DNA from: Citrobacter telavivensis
Lineage (GTDB): Bacteria; Pseudomonadota; Gammaproteobacteria; Enterobacterales; Enterobacteriaceae
Assembly (NCBI GenBank): GCA_009363175.1
Contig: CP045204.1
Span: 49,743-113,742 of the forward strand
Reading direction: 5' to 3'
Length of the DNA stretch: 64,000 bases
Made by a program: the position numbers and the translations under genes. Shown here in pieces: positions 32,189 through 41,264 of the stretch (within the stretch, counting starts at the first letter, position 1; each line of letters opens with the position of its first letter). The notes under the pieces were generated by a model that did not search any database, was not told the origin of the DNA, and saw only the letters and a list, made by a program, of their open reading frames with translations.

Positions 32189-33781
32189 CTATTTATTGGT
32201 GAGATCTACGTTCCATGGCAGCAGTTCGGCCACTTTGTTGATGGGCCACTCCGGCAATACGCTCAGGATATGGCGAAGGTAACCCTCTGGATCGATACCG
32301 TTCAGCCTGCACGTTCCGATCAGACCATACAGCAGGGCACCACGTTCACCACCATGATCACTGCCGAAGAAGATGTAGTTTTTCTTGCCCAGACAGACCG
32401 CTCGTAGCGCTCGCTCAGCAGCGTTATTATCCGGCTCTGCCAGACCATCATCGCAGTAGTAACACAGGGCATCCCACTGGTTCAGTGCATAAGCGAACGC
32501 CTCGCCTAACCGGGATTTTTTCGACAGAGTGGCACTTTTCTCCACCAACCAGTCATGCAGGGATATCAGCAACGGTTTACTTCGGGACCGTCTGGCGGCC
32601 AGCCGCTGAGATGCCGGAAGGCCGCGTATTTCCTCTTCTATCGCGTATAACTCACTGATGCGCTTCAGAGCCTCCTCTGCTGTGGCCGTCCGGGTGCTGA
32701 TATAGACGTCATGGATTTTGCGCCGCGCATGAGCCCAGCATGCCGCTTCTGTCAACGGGCCACCTTCACGCTCTGCGCTGAACAACCTGTCGTACCCTGC
32801 GAAGGCATCTGCCTGCAGCACGCCATGATAGTGCCGAAGATGTTGCTGAGGGTGTTTCCCCTGTCGGTCCGGTGAGAAGGCGAACCATGCCGCTGGCGGA
32901 TCTGATGAACCCGCGCTTCTGTTATCACGGACATATGTCCAGATACGCCCGGTTTTCGTCTTCTTTCTGCCCGGCGCCAGCACGGGCACCGGAGTGTCAT
33001 CCGTATGCAGTTTGCGGCAGTCCATCACGTAGTGGTAGAGGGCTTCATCCAGCGGGGCCATTAACCGGCAGCACGCATCCACCCAGTTGGAGAGCAGCGC
33101 ACGACTCAGATCCACACCCTGACGGGCAAAGATTTCGCACTGGCGATACAGCGGCAGGTGTTCACAGTATTTGGCCGTTAACACGCGGGCCAGCAGACCC
33201 GGCCCGGCGATGCCCCGGTCGATAGGACGTGAGGGCGCTGGCGCTTCAACGACGCAGTCGCATCGGGTACAGGCCTTTTTCACTCTGACCGTGCGGATCA
33301 CTTTCAGGGCGCTGGAGACCAGCTCCAGTTGCTCCGCGCTGACTTCGCTGAGATAGGCCATATCACTACCGCAACCAGGACAGCTGGTTTCAGCTGGCTC
33401 CAGTCTGTTTATTTCGCGGGGAAGATGTTCCGGTAACGGGCGACGATGACGGGACTGGCGCAACTGACGCGGAACCTGCTGATCATTGTCCCGGCCGTTG
33501 TAACGATCGCTTTGCTGCTCCTGCTGTTTCAGCAGGGCTTCGGCTTCTTCGACCTGCCGGCGTAGCTTTTCTGAACGGGTACCGAACAGCATTCGGCGCA
33601 GTTTTTCTATCTGAGCCCGCAGATGTTCTATTTCACGCTCTTCGTTCTCTATTTTCTCTTCTGCGCGGGCCAGCGCCGAACGCAGGAACGACTCAGTCTC
33701 AGCAACGAGACTGAGCTGGCTGTCTTTCTGGCGAAGCGCGTCTTCCAGCGCAGCGATACGGGCGAGATAGTCCTGACTCAT
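32189..33781 (-). CDS. tnpC: IS66 transposase TnpC
   Basis: 530 residues. N-terminal coiled coil (ALARAEEKIENEEREIEHLR), zinc-binding CPGCGSDMAY and CTRCDC, then a DDE domain: KLHTDDTPVPVLAPG, LQADAFAGYDRLF and, at the end, DNNAAERALRAV with the catalytic Glu. C-terminal IS66 tail SDHGGERGALLYGLIGTCRL. Full length; likely active. Confidence 0.96.
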   Translation of the reverse strand: MSQDYLARIAALEDALRQKDSQLSLVAETESFLRSALARAEEKIENEEREIEHLRAQIEKLRRMLFGTRSEKLRRQVEEAEALLKQQEQQSDRYNGRDNDQQVPRQLRQSRHRRPLPEHLPREINRLEPAETSCPGCGSDMAYLSEVSAEQLELVSSALKVIRTVRVKKACTRCDCVVEAPAPSRPIDRGIAGPGLLARVLTAKYCEHLPLYRQCEIFARQGVDLSRALLSNWVDACCRLMAPLDEALYHYVMDCRKLHTDDTPVPVLAPGRKKTKTGRIWTYVRDNRSAGSSDPPAAWFAFSPDRQGKHPQQHLRHYHGVLQADAFAGYDRLFSAEREGGPLTEAACWAHARRKIHDVYISTRTATAEEALKRISELYAIEEEIRGLPASQRLAARRSRSKPLLISLHDWLVEKSATLSKKSRLGEAFAYALNQWDALCYYCDDGLAEPDNNAAERALRAVCLGKKNYIFFGSDHGGERGALLYGLIGTCRLNGIDPEGYLRHILSVLPEWPINKVAELLPWNVDLTNK

Positions 33782-33811
33782 GACCCCATTTATAATGCGG
33801 TCATGCGCTTT

Positions 33812-34162
33812 TTACAACATCGTCAGTGAGTTAAGGCGTGCAGTTTTAGGTTGCCGCCAGTCCAGCTTATCGAGGAGCATGGCGAGTTGTGAGCGGGTGA
33901 TGGCGATTTTGCCGTCGCGTACAGCAGGCCAGACGAACTGTCCCTCTTCCAGACGTTTGGTAAACAGACACAGACCGTCAGCATCAGCCCAGAGGATCCT
34001 CACGGTGTCACCTTTACGACCACGGAAGATAAACAGGTGGCCGGAGAACGGATTGTCATCAAGAACATGCTGGACCAGTTCGCCCAGACCATTGAAGGAC
34101 TTACGCATATCGGTGACCCCGGCAACCAGCCAGATACGAGTGCCTGACGGTAAGGGTATCAT
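33812..34162 (-). CDS. tnpB: IS66 accessory protein TnpB
   Basis: 116 residues from the ATG at 34162, which overlaps the tnpA stop (ATGA). It has the typical GVTDMRKSFNGLGELVQHVL and FRGRKGDTVRILWADADGLC motifs. Required with TnpA for IS66 transposition; exact role not known. Confidence 0.95.
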   Translation of the reverse strand: MIPLPSGTRIWLVAGVTDMRKSFNGLGELVQHVLDDNPFSGHLFIFRGRKGDTVRILWADADGLCLFTKRLEEGQFVWPAVRDGKIAITRSQLAMLLDKLDWRQPKTARLNSLTML

Positions 34163-34566
34163 CGGCTCCTCCCGCTCAGCTCGCGGATCAGCGTTTTCAG
34201 AAGTGCAGGTGATAAATCCCCGGACAGACGCAGGCTGGCACCGCCGACAGTCACCTCGCATGTCATGGCCTCGCGGCAGGCTGGAGCGGCGGATTCATAG
34301 TGCGGCTCAGCATGGTGTGACAGGACCATATCAGGCAAGACAACGGGGATAACAGAGTCTTGCTCTCTGATTGACCGTTGTATTTCATCGGGCAGAAGAT
34401 GTCTGTAACGCTGGCGCCAGGTAAACAGCAGATTGTCATTAATTCCATTATCCCGCGCCAACCGGGCAACACAGGCTCCAGGCTGATATGACTTTTCGAC
34501 GAGAGCCAGCTTAAAGTCCATTGAGTAGGACGCCCGCGCCCTGCGGGGCTGAAGAGTGTTTGACAT
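34159..34566 (-). CDS. tnpA: IS66 accessory protein TnpA
   Basis: 135 residues. HTH-containing N-terminal half: RASYSMDFKLALVEKSYQPG, VARLARDNGINDNLLFTWRQ; C-terminal VTVGGASLRLSGDLSPALLK. First gene of the element, translationally coupled to tnpB. Confidence 0.95.
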   Translation of the reverse strand: MSNTLQPRRARASYSMDFKLALVEKSYQPGACVARLARDNGINDNLLFTWRQRYRHLLPDEIQRSIREQDSVIPVVLPDMVLSHHAEPHYESAAPACREAMTCEVTVGGASLRLSGDLSPALLKTLIRELSGRSR

Positions 34567-34696
34567 TGATAGAGTCCATTAACGTTAATAAGAGGACTCT
34601 ATCATCGTCAATCGTTAGTAATCGCAACAGGCGGCAGTGGCTTGACGCTTACGCTGATGATGCTTATCACTGTCAGTCATATTTCCTCTCTGGCTT

Positions 34697-35290
34697 TGCT
34701 GACGCCGGGCGACTTCCCTGGCGGGAACCGGGGCTGTCATGCTTCGCACCGAGCCAGCTGCGCTGTCTCTGCCCGGCCCCTCCGGGGCAGCGGGTTTCCA
34801 TCCCAGGCTGTCGCAACGTCAACACCGGGCTTGCAGCGGCCGTTCCGGCCGCGCCGCCCCTGGCGCGCCGTGGCCTGCGCTTCCGGCACCCCGGCGGTGA
34901 AGCTGCCGGGCTGTAAGGCGCAACGCCGTTTCGCGTGCCGCGCTCCGTCGTTGCGGCGGGTCCCTGCTCATTGCCGTACCTGGCACCGTTCCCCCGTTTA
35001 AGTCCCTGTCGCCGGGGGCTGATACAGCCACAACCTGTCGCATTAACTGTCCAGGGTGAAATGAACAGCCCACAAAACTTTTTGCCCGCAGGCGGACAAA
35101 AACTTTTGCGTTCTGCCCCGGACAGATGCGCCATGCCGTGGCCGGTATGCCCCTTGCGGCGAAGGTTCTCAAACGGGTGAAGGTCATACCAGAGGGAACA
35201 AAACAGCAGGTTCCCGCAAACGTCAAAACCGCGGCTCCCGAAACTCAACGGGTGATGGTTTTAAAAGCAAAACAACGGATTAAGGAGATT
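34697..35290 (+). repeat. leading-region control element, pair 2 copy B (ssb leader)
   Basis: Direct repeat of 28748-29345, about 600 bp, ending at the ribosome site of ssb. IS66 target sequence lies only 40 bases to its left. The central parts diverge (35030-35110 against 29080-29160) while both flanks stay nearly identical. On F-like plasmids the DNA before ssb holds sites active as single strand; this is the positional equivalent. Confidence 0.88.
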
Positions 35291-35294
35291 CATC

Positions 35295-35837
35295 ATGGCA
35301 GCACGAGGCGTTAACAAAGTCATTCTGGTCGGTCATCTGGGGCAGGACCCTGAAGTGCGTTACATGCCCAACGGGGGCGCGGTGGCAAATCTTACCCTGG
35401 CGACGTCTGAAACATGGCGTGACAAACAGGACGGGGAGATGCGCGAACACACCGAATGGCACCGTGTTGTCGTGTTTGGAAAACTCGCGGAAATCGCCAG
35501 TGAATACCTGCGCAAGGGTGCTCAGGTCTACATCGAGGGCCAGTTGCGTACCCGAAAATGGCCCGATCAGTCCGGTCAGGACAGATACACCACTGAAGTG
35601 GTGGTCAACGTGGGCGGCTCCATGCAGATGCTGGGCGGTCGCCGTGAAAGTCAGCCTCAGAGTGGTCAGCAGTTCAGCGGACAGCCGCAACAGGCGGCGC
35701 AAACCCCACCTCCGGCAGCGTCCGGCGGGGCAAAAGGTCGGGGCAGGGGCGCAAAAGGCAAAAACACCACTGCCGCGCAGCAGCCGCCAGCGCAACCCGA
35801 TCCGGCGTATGACTTCGACGATAGCATACCGTTCTGA
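35295..35837 (+). CDS. ssb: plasmid single-stranded DNA-binding protein
   Basis: 180 residues; AAGGAG before ATG. OB fold from residue 1 to about 112 (VNKVILVGHLGQDPEVRYMP, HTEWHRVVVFGKLAEIASEY, GAQVYIEGQLRTRKWPDQSG), Gln/Pro/Gly-rich linker, and the acidic tip DFDDSIPF that recruits repair and replication proteins. Coats the entering T-strand and helps dampen the SOS response with PsiB. First gene after control element copy B. Confidence 0.97.
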   Translation: MAARGVNKVILVGHLGQDPEVRYMPNGGAVANLTLATSETWRDKQDGEMREHTEWHRVVVFGKLAEIASEYLRKGAQVYIEGQLRTRKWPDQSGQDRYTTEVVVNVGGSMQMLGGRRESQPQSGQQFSGQPQQAAQTPPPAASGGAKGRGRGAKGKNTTAAQQPPAQPDPAYDFDDSIPF

Positions 35838-35891
35838 GCAGTTGGTTTTCATTAAAGCCCCGGATGGCGGGGCTGTTACAGGAGAAACAGC

Positions 35892-36134
35892 ATGACAGAC
35901 AACACGGCGGCCCCCCTGAAATCCCTGCCTGATGGCACGTTCACCCGCGAACAGGCCGAAGCGGTGGCAGCGCAGTATCAGAATGTCGCCATTGAAGACG
36001 ATCAGGGGACGCACTTTCGCCTGGTGGTTCGTCAGAACGGGGAAATGGTCTGGCGTACATGGAATTTTGAACCGGGTGGCGAGTACTGGATCAACCGCTA
36101 CATCCGGGATTATGGCATCCGTAACACGCAGTAA
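35892..36134 (+). CDS. DUF905 (YubL-type) protein
   Basis: 80 residues, AGGAGAAACAGC before ATG. Compact alpha/beta sequence LPDGTFTREQAEAVAAQYQN, FRLVVRQNGEMVWRTWNFEP. DUF905 members are fixed between ssb and the ParB-like gene on IncF and IncI plasmids; function unknown. Confidence 0.85.
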   Translation: MTDNTAAPLKSLPDGTFTREQAEAVAAQYQNVAIEDDQGTHFRLVVRQNGEMVWRTWNFEPGGEYWINRYIRDYGIRNTQ

Positions 36135-36208
36135 GCAGTAAGAGGTGCCCTGCCGGAGCGGTAACTCCGCAGGGCCGGACAATCATCAATATCAGAGAGG
36201 TATTAACT

Positions 36209-38257
36209 ATGTCAGTCACCGAGTCTAATGCAAAAAAAACCAAAAAAGCCAGTCCCAAAGCGACTGCGCGCAAAGAGGGCGCACAATCAGATGTCCTGGT
36301 TACCGCACTGGATAACGCCCCCATCCGTTACACCGCCTGGTCCCGCCTTTTTATCGGGGAACTGAACTGCCGCATCATCCCGCACACGCCGGAAGAAATC
36401 AGGGGGTATGCCGACAGTATTCATGCGGTCGGGCAGATCCATAACCTTGTGGTGGTGGAATGTGACGATGGTCGGCTGGAAGTGGTATGTGGCGGCGGCC
36501 GGACAAAAGCGATCGGGCTGCTGGTCGCGGAAGGCAAGGTAGATCCTGAAAACGTCTGGATTTCTTATAAAGCGGTGCCGCGTGAACTGGCAAGGGCTGT
36601 CTCCCTCACTGAAAATGGCAGACACAAGAAAATGCACCCTGCCGAACAGGTCGCCGGATTCCGCTCACTGGCTGAAGAAGGGAAAACTCCGGCGCAAATC
36701 GGTGATTTGCTGGGCTACGGTGTGAAGCACGTCCAGCGCATGCTGAAGCTGGCAGGGCTGGCTCCGGTCATTCTTCAGGCGCTGGCTGAGGACAAAATTA
36801 CCACAGAACACTGTCAGGCGCTGGCGCTGGAAGATAACACTGACCGTCAGGTGCAGGTCTATGAAGCGGCCTGTCGTGAGAGCTGGAACAATAAACCGGA
36901 AGTGCGTGTGATCCGTAACCTGATCACCGAAAGTCAGGTTCCCACTCTCAACAACAGCAAATATGCATTTGTCGGGGAAAGCGCATTCTCCGTCGAAGAA
37001 ATCCGCGCTGACCTGTTCAGCGATGAGCAGGGCGGTTTTGTGGACAGACTGGCGCTGGATGCGGCCCTGCTGGAAAAACTCCAGGTGGCGGCGGAGTGCC
37101 TGAAAGAGGCCGAGGGCTGGGCATGGGCCACCGGACGCATGGAGGCGGTCAGTTATCACGGCGAGGACAGCGCGGTGTACCGTATTCAGGATGAGCCTGA
37201 CGCGGTTTACACGGAGCAGGAACAGCAGCGCATGGATGAATTGCAGGATCAGTATGACGAGAACCAGACCGCCAGCGATGAAACCGACGCGATGGAGTCA
37301 GAGATGGAGGCCATTGAATGCGCGGCACAGCTTCGGGCGTGGACGCCGGAAATGCGCGCACAGTCCGGCGTGGTGGTGTCATGGAGTCACGGTGAAATCT
37401 GTGTCCAGCGCGGCGTGATGTTGCGTGAAACGTCAGAAACGGAAGAAGAACATGTTCAGGTTAAGACATATGAACGTCAGCCTGAACCAGTGGACGAAAT
37501 CAGTGTTCCCCTGCTGACAAAAATGTGTGCGGAACGGACGCTGGCAGTCCAGGCGGCACTGATGCAGCAGCCGGAAAAATCCGTCGCCCTGCTGGCATGG
37601 ACACTCTGCCTGAACGTGTTCGGCAGCGGCGCGTATAACCGACCCGCGCAGATCTCTCTGGACTGTAAGCATTATTCCCTGACGAATGTTGCCCCGTCCG
37701 GTAAAGAGGGCGTGGCGTTTCTGGCTCTGATGCAGGAAGGGCAACGGCTGGAAGCGCTGCTGCCGCCGCAGGGCTGGAAACAGGACTTCACCACCTTTTT
37801 TACCCTCAGCACCACAGACCTTAGCGCCCTGCTCAGTTTCTGCACGGCATGCAGTCTTGACGGTATGCAGACGCGCGGCACCGGAGGCACCACCCGCAGT
37901 CCGCTCGATACGCTGGAAACGGCCCTCGCTTTCCACCTGCGCGACTGGTGGCAGCCGACGAAAGCCGATTTCTTCACGGGCCTTAAAAAGCCGCAAATCA
38001 TCGCCGCGCTGAACGAGGCCAACCTGACAGGTGCGGCGCGGGACGCAGAGAAGATGAAGAAAGACGATGCGGCTGAACTGGCAGAGGACAAAATGCGGGA
38101 CACCCGCTGGGTGCCTGTCTGGATGCGCGCCCCTGATGCAGAAAAAGCCCCGTCTGATGCAGAAAACAACGTGTCTGATACCGAAAAAGGCAGTGCTGAT
38201 GCACCCGATACGGCTTCTGATGCAGACAGCCACCACACCCTGCCCGATGCAGCCTGA
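36209..38257 (+). CDS. ParB-like leading-region protein (YubM type)
   Basis: 682 residues. Residues about 30-260 hold a ParB/Srx domain (CRIIPHTPEEIRGYADSIHA, VVCGGGRTKAIGLL, VSLTENGRHKKMHPAEQVAG) and a HTH (TPAQIGDLLGYGVKHVQRML). The rest is long, acidic and family-specific, ending in a low-complexity tail of repeated SDAE/SDTE/DADS units. Not a partition protein in this context; YubM homologues lie between ssb and psiB. A nuclease or DNA-binding role early after transfer has been suggested for such proteins, but not shown here. Confidence 0.88.
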   Translation: MSVTESNAKKTKKASPKATARKEGAQSDVLVTALDNAPIRYTAWSRLFIGELNCRIIPHTPEEIRGYADSIHAVGQIHNLVVVECDDGRLEVVCGGGRTKAIGLLVAEGKVDPENVWISYKAVPRELARAVSLTENGRHKKMHPAEQVAGFRSLAEEGKTPAQIGDLLGYGVKHVQRMLKLAGLAPVILQALAEDKITTEHCQALALEDNTDRQVQVYEAACRESWNNKPEVRVIRNLITESQVPTLNNSKYAFVGESAFSVEEIRADLFSDEQGGFVDRLALDAALLEKLQVAAECLKEAEGWAWATGRMEAVSYHGEDSAVYRIQDEPDAVYTEQEQQRMDELQDQYDENQTASDETDAMESEMEAIECAAQLRAWTPEMRAQSGVVVSWSHGEICVQRGVMLRETSETEEEHVQVKTYERQPEPVDEISVPLLTKMCAERTLAVQAALMQQPEKSVALLAWTLCLNVFGSGAYNRPAQISLDCKHYSLTNVAPSGKEGVAFLALMQEGQRLEALLPPQGWKQDFTTFFTLSTTDLSALLSFCTACSLDGMQTRGTGGTTRSPLDTLETALAFHLRDWWQPTKADFFTGLKKPQIIAALNEANLTGAARDAEKMKKDDAAELAEDKMRDTRWVPVWMRAPDAEKAPSDAENNVSDTEKGSADAPDTASDADSHHTLPDAA

Positions 38258-38300
38258 TAACGGAGGCCGCCCCTTCGGGGGCGGTGTTAAGGAGACTATA

Positions 38301-38732
38301 ATGCGTAACATAATCACCCCCGCAGTACTGAAGACCATGATCCCCCAGGAATATGAAGACTGGCGGGACGGTGGCGAAGATTTACGCCGCGAACTGACTC
38401 ATGCCGTGATGCGTGATCTGACGTGTCCCGAAGACTGGGACATGAACGGCGAGTACCGCAGCGAGTTTGGCGGTTTCTTCCCGGTACAGATCCGTTTCAC
38501 GCCATCCCACGGCAATTTCAGCATCGCGGTATGCAGTCCCGGTGATATCAGCCCGTCCTGGATGGTGGTCTTTATTCCGGTCAGCGGTCGCCCGTTCTCC
38601 ATTATCAGCACGCTACCCGCCTGGTCGCCGGAGGCCATCACTCATACACTCAGTCTGGTAGCCAGCCTCGATGCCGATGGTTACAGTCAGGCCAGCATTC
38701 TTAGTATCCTGGTAATGGAGGGGGCTGCATGA
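38301..38732 (+). CDS. psiB: SOS-inhibition protein PsiB
   Basis: 143 residues. The ATG at 38301 follows AAGGAGACTATA; the frame open further upstream belongs to overlap with the previous gene. N-terminus TPAVLKTMIPQEYEDWRDGG and FGGFFPVQIRFTPSHGNF match PsiB, which binds free RecA and prevents SOS induction by the incoming ssDNA. Length is that of F PsiB (144). Coupled to psiA (ATGA). Confidence 0.95.
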   Translation: MRNIITPAVLKTMIPQEYEDWRDGGEDLRRELTHAVMRDLTCPEDWDMNGEYRSEFGGFFPVQIRFTPSHGNFSIAVCSPGDISPSWMVVFIPVSGRPFSIISTLPAWSPEAITHTLSLVASLDADGYSQASILSILVMEGAA

Positions 38733-39457
38733 TCCACTCATCACACGCCCTTGTCACGCTGAAGCCAGCCCGTCAGGCGGCATTACAGGCCATTATGACG
38801 GTAGAAGAGTCCCGCAACCGTGGGGCTCGTCTGCCAGCCCTGCCACATGTGCGCACCTTTTTGCGCATGCTGACAGGCAGCAGCCGGATTAACACAGCGG
38901 TGGCGCAGCGCATTCCTGGTCTGAACTGGGAGCCAAAGAACCGAATGACCAGCCTCAAACAGGTGGAAGAAGCACTCGATCGCCTGATTGCCAGCAAGGG
39001 GGAACATTGCCCGCTGCCGTTATCCACGGATGTTCTGGCCGAACTGTTCCCGGAGGTGATGCACACGCGCACGGACCGCCGGATGCAGCGCGAGAAAATT
39101 GCTTTCACCCGTAAAATGCGCCGGGAGGAAAGGGCGCTGGAACATACCTGGCTGCTGCGCCAGAACCTGCTGGGACAGGCCATGACAGAACTTAATTTTC
39201 AGTCACCGGAAACTGTCCACACCTGGTATCGGCGCTGGGCTGACGAGTTTGACGCGCGGGAGCTGGAGCGTGGGTTCTGGCAATGGCGGACGCGGTTTTC
39301 CTCGCTGAAATCGCTGGACTGGCTGCGCGACAGCGGAGAGCCGCTGTACGGCGTCATTCATGAAATCCGGTTTATCGTCAGGGATACCCCGGAACATGTG
39401 CGGCAGGCTGAACGCTGGCTGGTTCCGAACAAGCTGACGGACCGGAGCCGGGGATGA
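38729..39457 (+). CDS. psiA: plasmid SOS-inhibition protein PsiA
   Basis: 242 residues, full length for the family (about 239). LVTLKPARQAALQAIMTVEE at the start and RRWADEFDARELERGFWQWR near the end are typical. Role alongside PsiB is not defined. Overlaps the psiB stop and the next start by ATGA on both sides, so psiB, psiA and the 108-residue gene form one translationally coupled unit. Confidence 0.93.
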   Translation: MIHSSHALVTLKPARQAALQAIMTVEESRNRGARLPALPHVRTFLRMLTGSSRINTAVAQRIPGLNWEPKNRMTSLKQVEEALDRLIASKGEHCPLPLSTDVLAELFPEVMHTRTDRRMQREKIAFTRKMRREERALEHTWLLRQNLLGQAMTELNFQSPETVHTWYRRWADEFDARELERGFWQWRTRFSSLKSLDWLRDSGEPLYGVIHEIRFIVRDTPEHVRQAERWLVPNKLTDRSRG

Positions 39458-39780
39458 AGTGGCGCTATTCACTCAGATGGAAGTTACCGCGCACGCCGTG
39501 TCCGGGTCCGCATGAACTGGTATCTGAAGTCGTGGAGGCTGGTCAGCAGGCGCCCGAGTCCGTGATGTCGCGATGGGTGGCTGGCGCGGGATATGCGGTA
39601 TGCGTGGATTTTCTGGATGAGAGACAGGTCAGACGCTGGAGCGATGAACGGAAAGCTGCCGTCCGCAGGCGAAATCTGGAACGCCGTGTAAACCGTATCG
39701 CGCCGTTGTTTGCTGATGAACTCATCGAGCGTGAACTGGAGAACCGCCCGGATTATTTTCGCGGAAAATCAGCGTGGTAA
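39454..39780 (+). CDS. conserved protein following psiA
   Basis: 108 residues, coupled to psiA by ATGA. Basic, helical (ERKAAVRRRNLERRVNRIAP) with a C-terminal ENRPDYFRGKSAW. Small proteins at this place are common on IncF/IncI plasmids but have no assigned function. Confidence 0.65.
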   Translation: MKWRYSLRWKLPRTPCPGPHELVSEVVEAGQQAPESVMSRWVAGAGYAVCVDFLDERQVRRWSDERKAAVRRRNLERRVNRIAPLFADELIERELENRPDYFRGKSAW

Positions 39781-39814
39781 TGCTGCATACCTGGTCAGTC
39801 AGTATCGTGGGCGG

Positions 39815-40014
39815 TATAATGGCGATGGCTCTTGAGGCTTTTAGCCTCATGACGTAAAGGTGGTTTGTTGCCGTGTTGTGTGGCAGAAAGCCCCGTAGTT
39901 AATTTTCATTAACCCATGAGGCCACCTTATGCCTAGACAACATCAGGATAGCCTCTTAGATGCCGCAAGGCAAAGAAGGCCATGAAACTGCCACGAAGTA
40001 CGCTAAGTAGCTAA
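39815..40014 (+). pseudogene. hok: decayed hok/sok toxin-antitoxin locus 1
   Basis: A TATAAT (39815), a CTTGAGGCTTTTAGCCTCAT stem, the CCATGAGGCCACC mok-type leader and CTAGACAACATCAGGATAG are typical of hok/sok mRNAs. The hok start is present at 39982 (ATGAAACTGCCACGAAGTAC) but the frame stops after 10 residues, MKLPRSTLSS, whereas Hok is about 50. The membrane-damaging peptide cannot be made; the antisense Sok RNA region could still be transcribed from the other strand. Confidence 0.8.
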
Positions 40015-40298
40015 CCCCCGCCATTCAGGGGCTGATGATGTCTGACATGCCCAAAGCGCCTTTATGAAGGGATTGCCGGTTCGCTGGCAGTCCCTTTTTC
40101 CTCTTCTGGTGCAACCGCATTCATGAATAACCAGGATGAAAAGTCCCCTGCGGAGCTGGGCGGCAACGTCTTCTGACCGACCTGGGTGTTTTGGCGGGAA
40201 GCCACAGCGCTGATCCCGAATATTGTTACCTTTCCCTGAATTCGCTATCCCTTCAGCGCGGGTTTATGAACGCCGCCTGATAAAGAGCTGCGAGGCGC

Positions 40299-40562
40299 TC
40301 ATTGTCTCCCTCTGAGTCCTGCCGACCCGGTCAGCGTCTGGATCCTGTTTACAATCCTCTCTTTAGAGGTTTTCCGGTGTTCAAAGTAGGGGAGTGCTGC
40401 TGCGAGAGACAGCGTTATGGTCGCCAGCTCTACGACCCGTGTAACCTTTTCTGACTTTTCATAAACTTTCCATGTACGCAGGCTGACCCCCAGCTCTTCG
40501 GCCGCCCTGTCACTGCTCCAGTTCATTCCTTTTCGCCATAAGCGCAGTTCGTAACCAGTCAT
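40299..40562 (-). CDS. Cro/CI-type helix-turn-helix regulator
   Basis: 87 residues. MTGYELRLWRKGMNWSSDRA followed by AEELGVSLRTWKVYEKSE is a clear HTH of the XRE type; the remainder is a short helical dimer region with a basic end. The two palindromes just upstream (40578 and 40633) make autoregulation likely. One of only two minus-strand genes in the leading region. Confidence 0.85.
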   Translation of the reverse strand: MTGYELRLWRKGMNWSSDRAAEELGVSLRTWKVYEKSEKVTRVVELATITLSLAAALPYFEHRKTSKERIVNRIQTLTGSAGLRGRQ

Positions 40563-40577
40563 TTTTCATACCTGAAT

Positions 40578-40655
40578 AAGTGCAGAATTTGCACTTATTT
40601 TAGATTTATTATTTCCAAAATGCACACATAAGAAAAGTGCAGATTCTGCACTTTT
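40578..40655 (-). promoter_or_regulatory. twin operator palindromes for the HTH regulator
   Basis: AAGTGCAGAATTTGCACTT (40578-40596) and AAGTGCAGATTCTGCACTT (40635-40653) share the dyad AGTGCAGANTNTGCACT; a half site TGCAC lies at 40621. Centres are 57 bases apart. The first is 16 bases before the regulator's start. Confidence 0.85.
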
Positions 40656-40689
40656 TTATATTCTTGTTTTAGTCGATTTTTGATGATAA

Positions 40690-41250
40690 ATGACGACGAA
40701 ATGTCTGTCCTCCTGACGAACATCCGGGCACCTTCGGCTCCCCGTCGCTGCCGTGTCGTCGCCTGCACTTCGCGTGGTGGCCGCATGGTCACCGCGCTAT
40801 GCGGAGCCGCATGCGTCTCCGTCCATTCGGATAGCAAGCGATGCCTGTACCCCACCCGCTTGCAGCTGCCGTTCCGTCAGCGCCGCTTCCACTGACCGCC
40901 ACGGCGGTCGCCAGAGAACGCCGGATTAACCGGCATCTTCTGCCGTCCAGTCCGTTTCTGCCGTGAAAGCCTCTCATTACTTATGCACTCTGACAGAGCG
41001 CCTCCGTTCAGCAAGGGCCGCTCGCGCTTTCCGGTCAGATTTTTTCTCGCAGGCTCCAAATAATCTGTCCTCCACCCTTGTTTTCCATCGCCGCCCTGTC
41101 AGGGCACTGGCGTAATGAGGGAATTTCACTCATTGCCTGAAAACGGAAAAGTGCGACGGCAGAAGATGCCGGAATACAGGCAATAAAAAAGCAGCGTGAG
41201 TGCCATATCTGTTTACACAGGCTGCTGTAACAGTTCGTTATCACAATGAC
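40690..41250 (+). other. 560-bp non-coding stretch, GC-rich with hairpins
   Basis: No supported gene on either strand. Several strong stems are visible, for example GCTATGCGGAGCCGCATGC (about 40798-40816) and CGCCACGGCGG. Its position before the 41265 unit and its composition resemble the control elements at 22, 24, 26, 28 and 34 kb, without obvious sequence identity to them. Confidence 0.45.
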
Positions 41251-41264
41251 TCTGAGGAGACACT

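Larger units (their letters stand above)
32159..34652 (-). mobile_element. IS66-family insertion sequence (2494 bp, complete)
   Basis: Ends GTAAGCGTTAAGTGAGCGCC (32159) and, on the other strand, GTAAGCGTCAAGCCACTGCC (34652). It carries tnpA, tnpB and tnpC in the usual order on the minus strand. The 8-bp target GCTGATGA is present on both sides (32151-32158 and 34653-34660) without a mismatch, which proves a simple and probably recent insertion. Confidence 0.97.

Noticed and set aside
37433..38338. 301-codon minus-strand frame opposite the ParB-like gene
   Set aside because: Shadow; the plus-strand gene has clear ParB domains.
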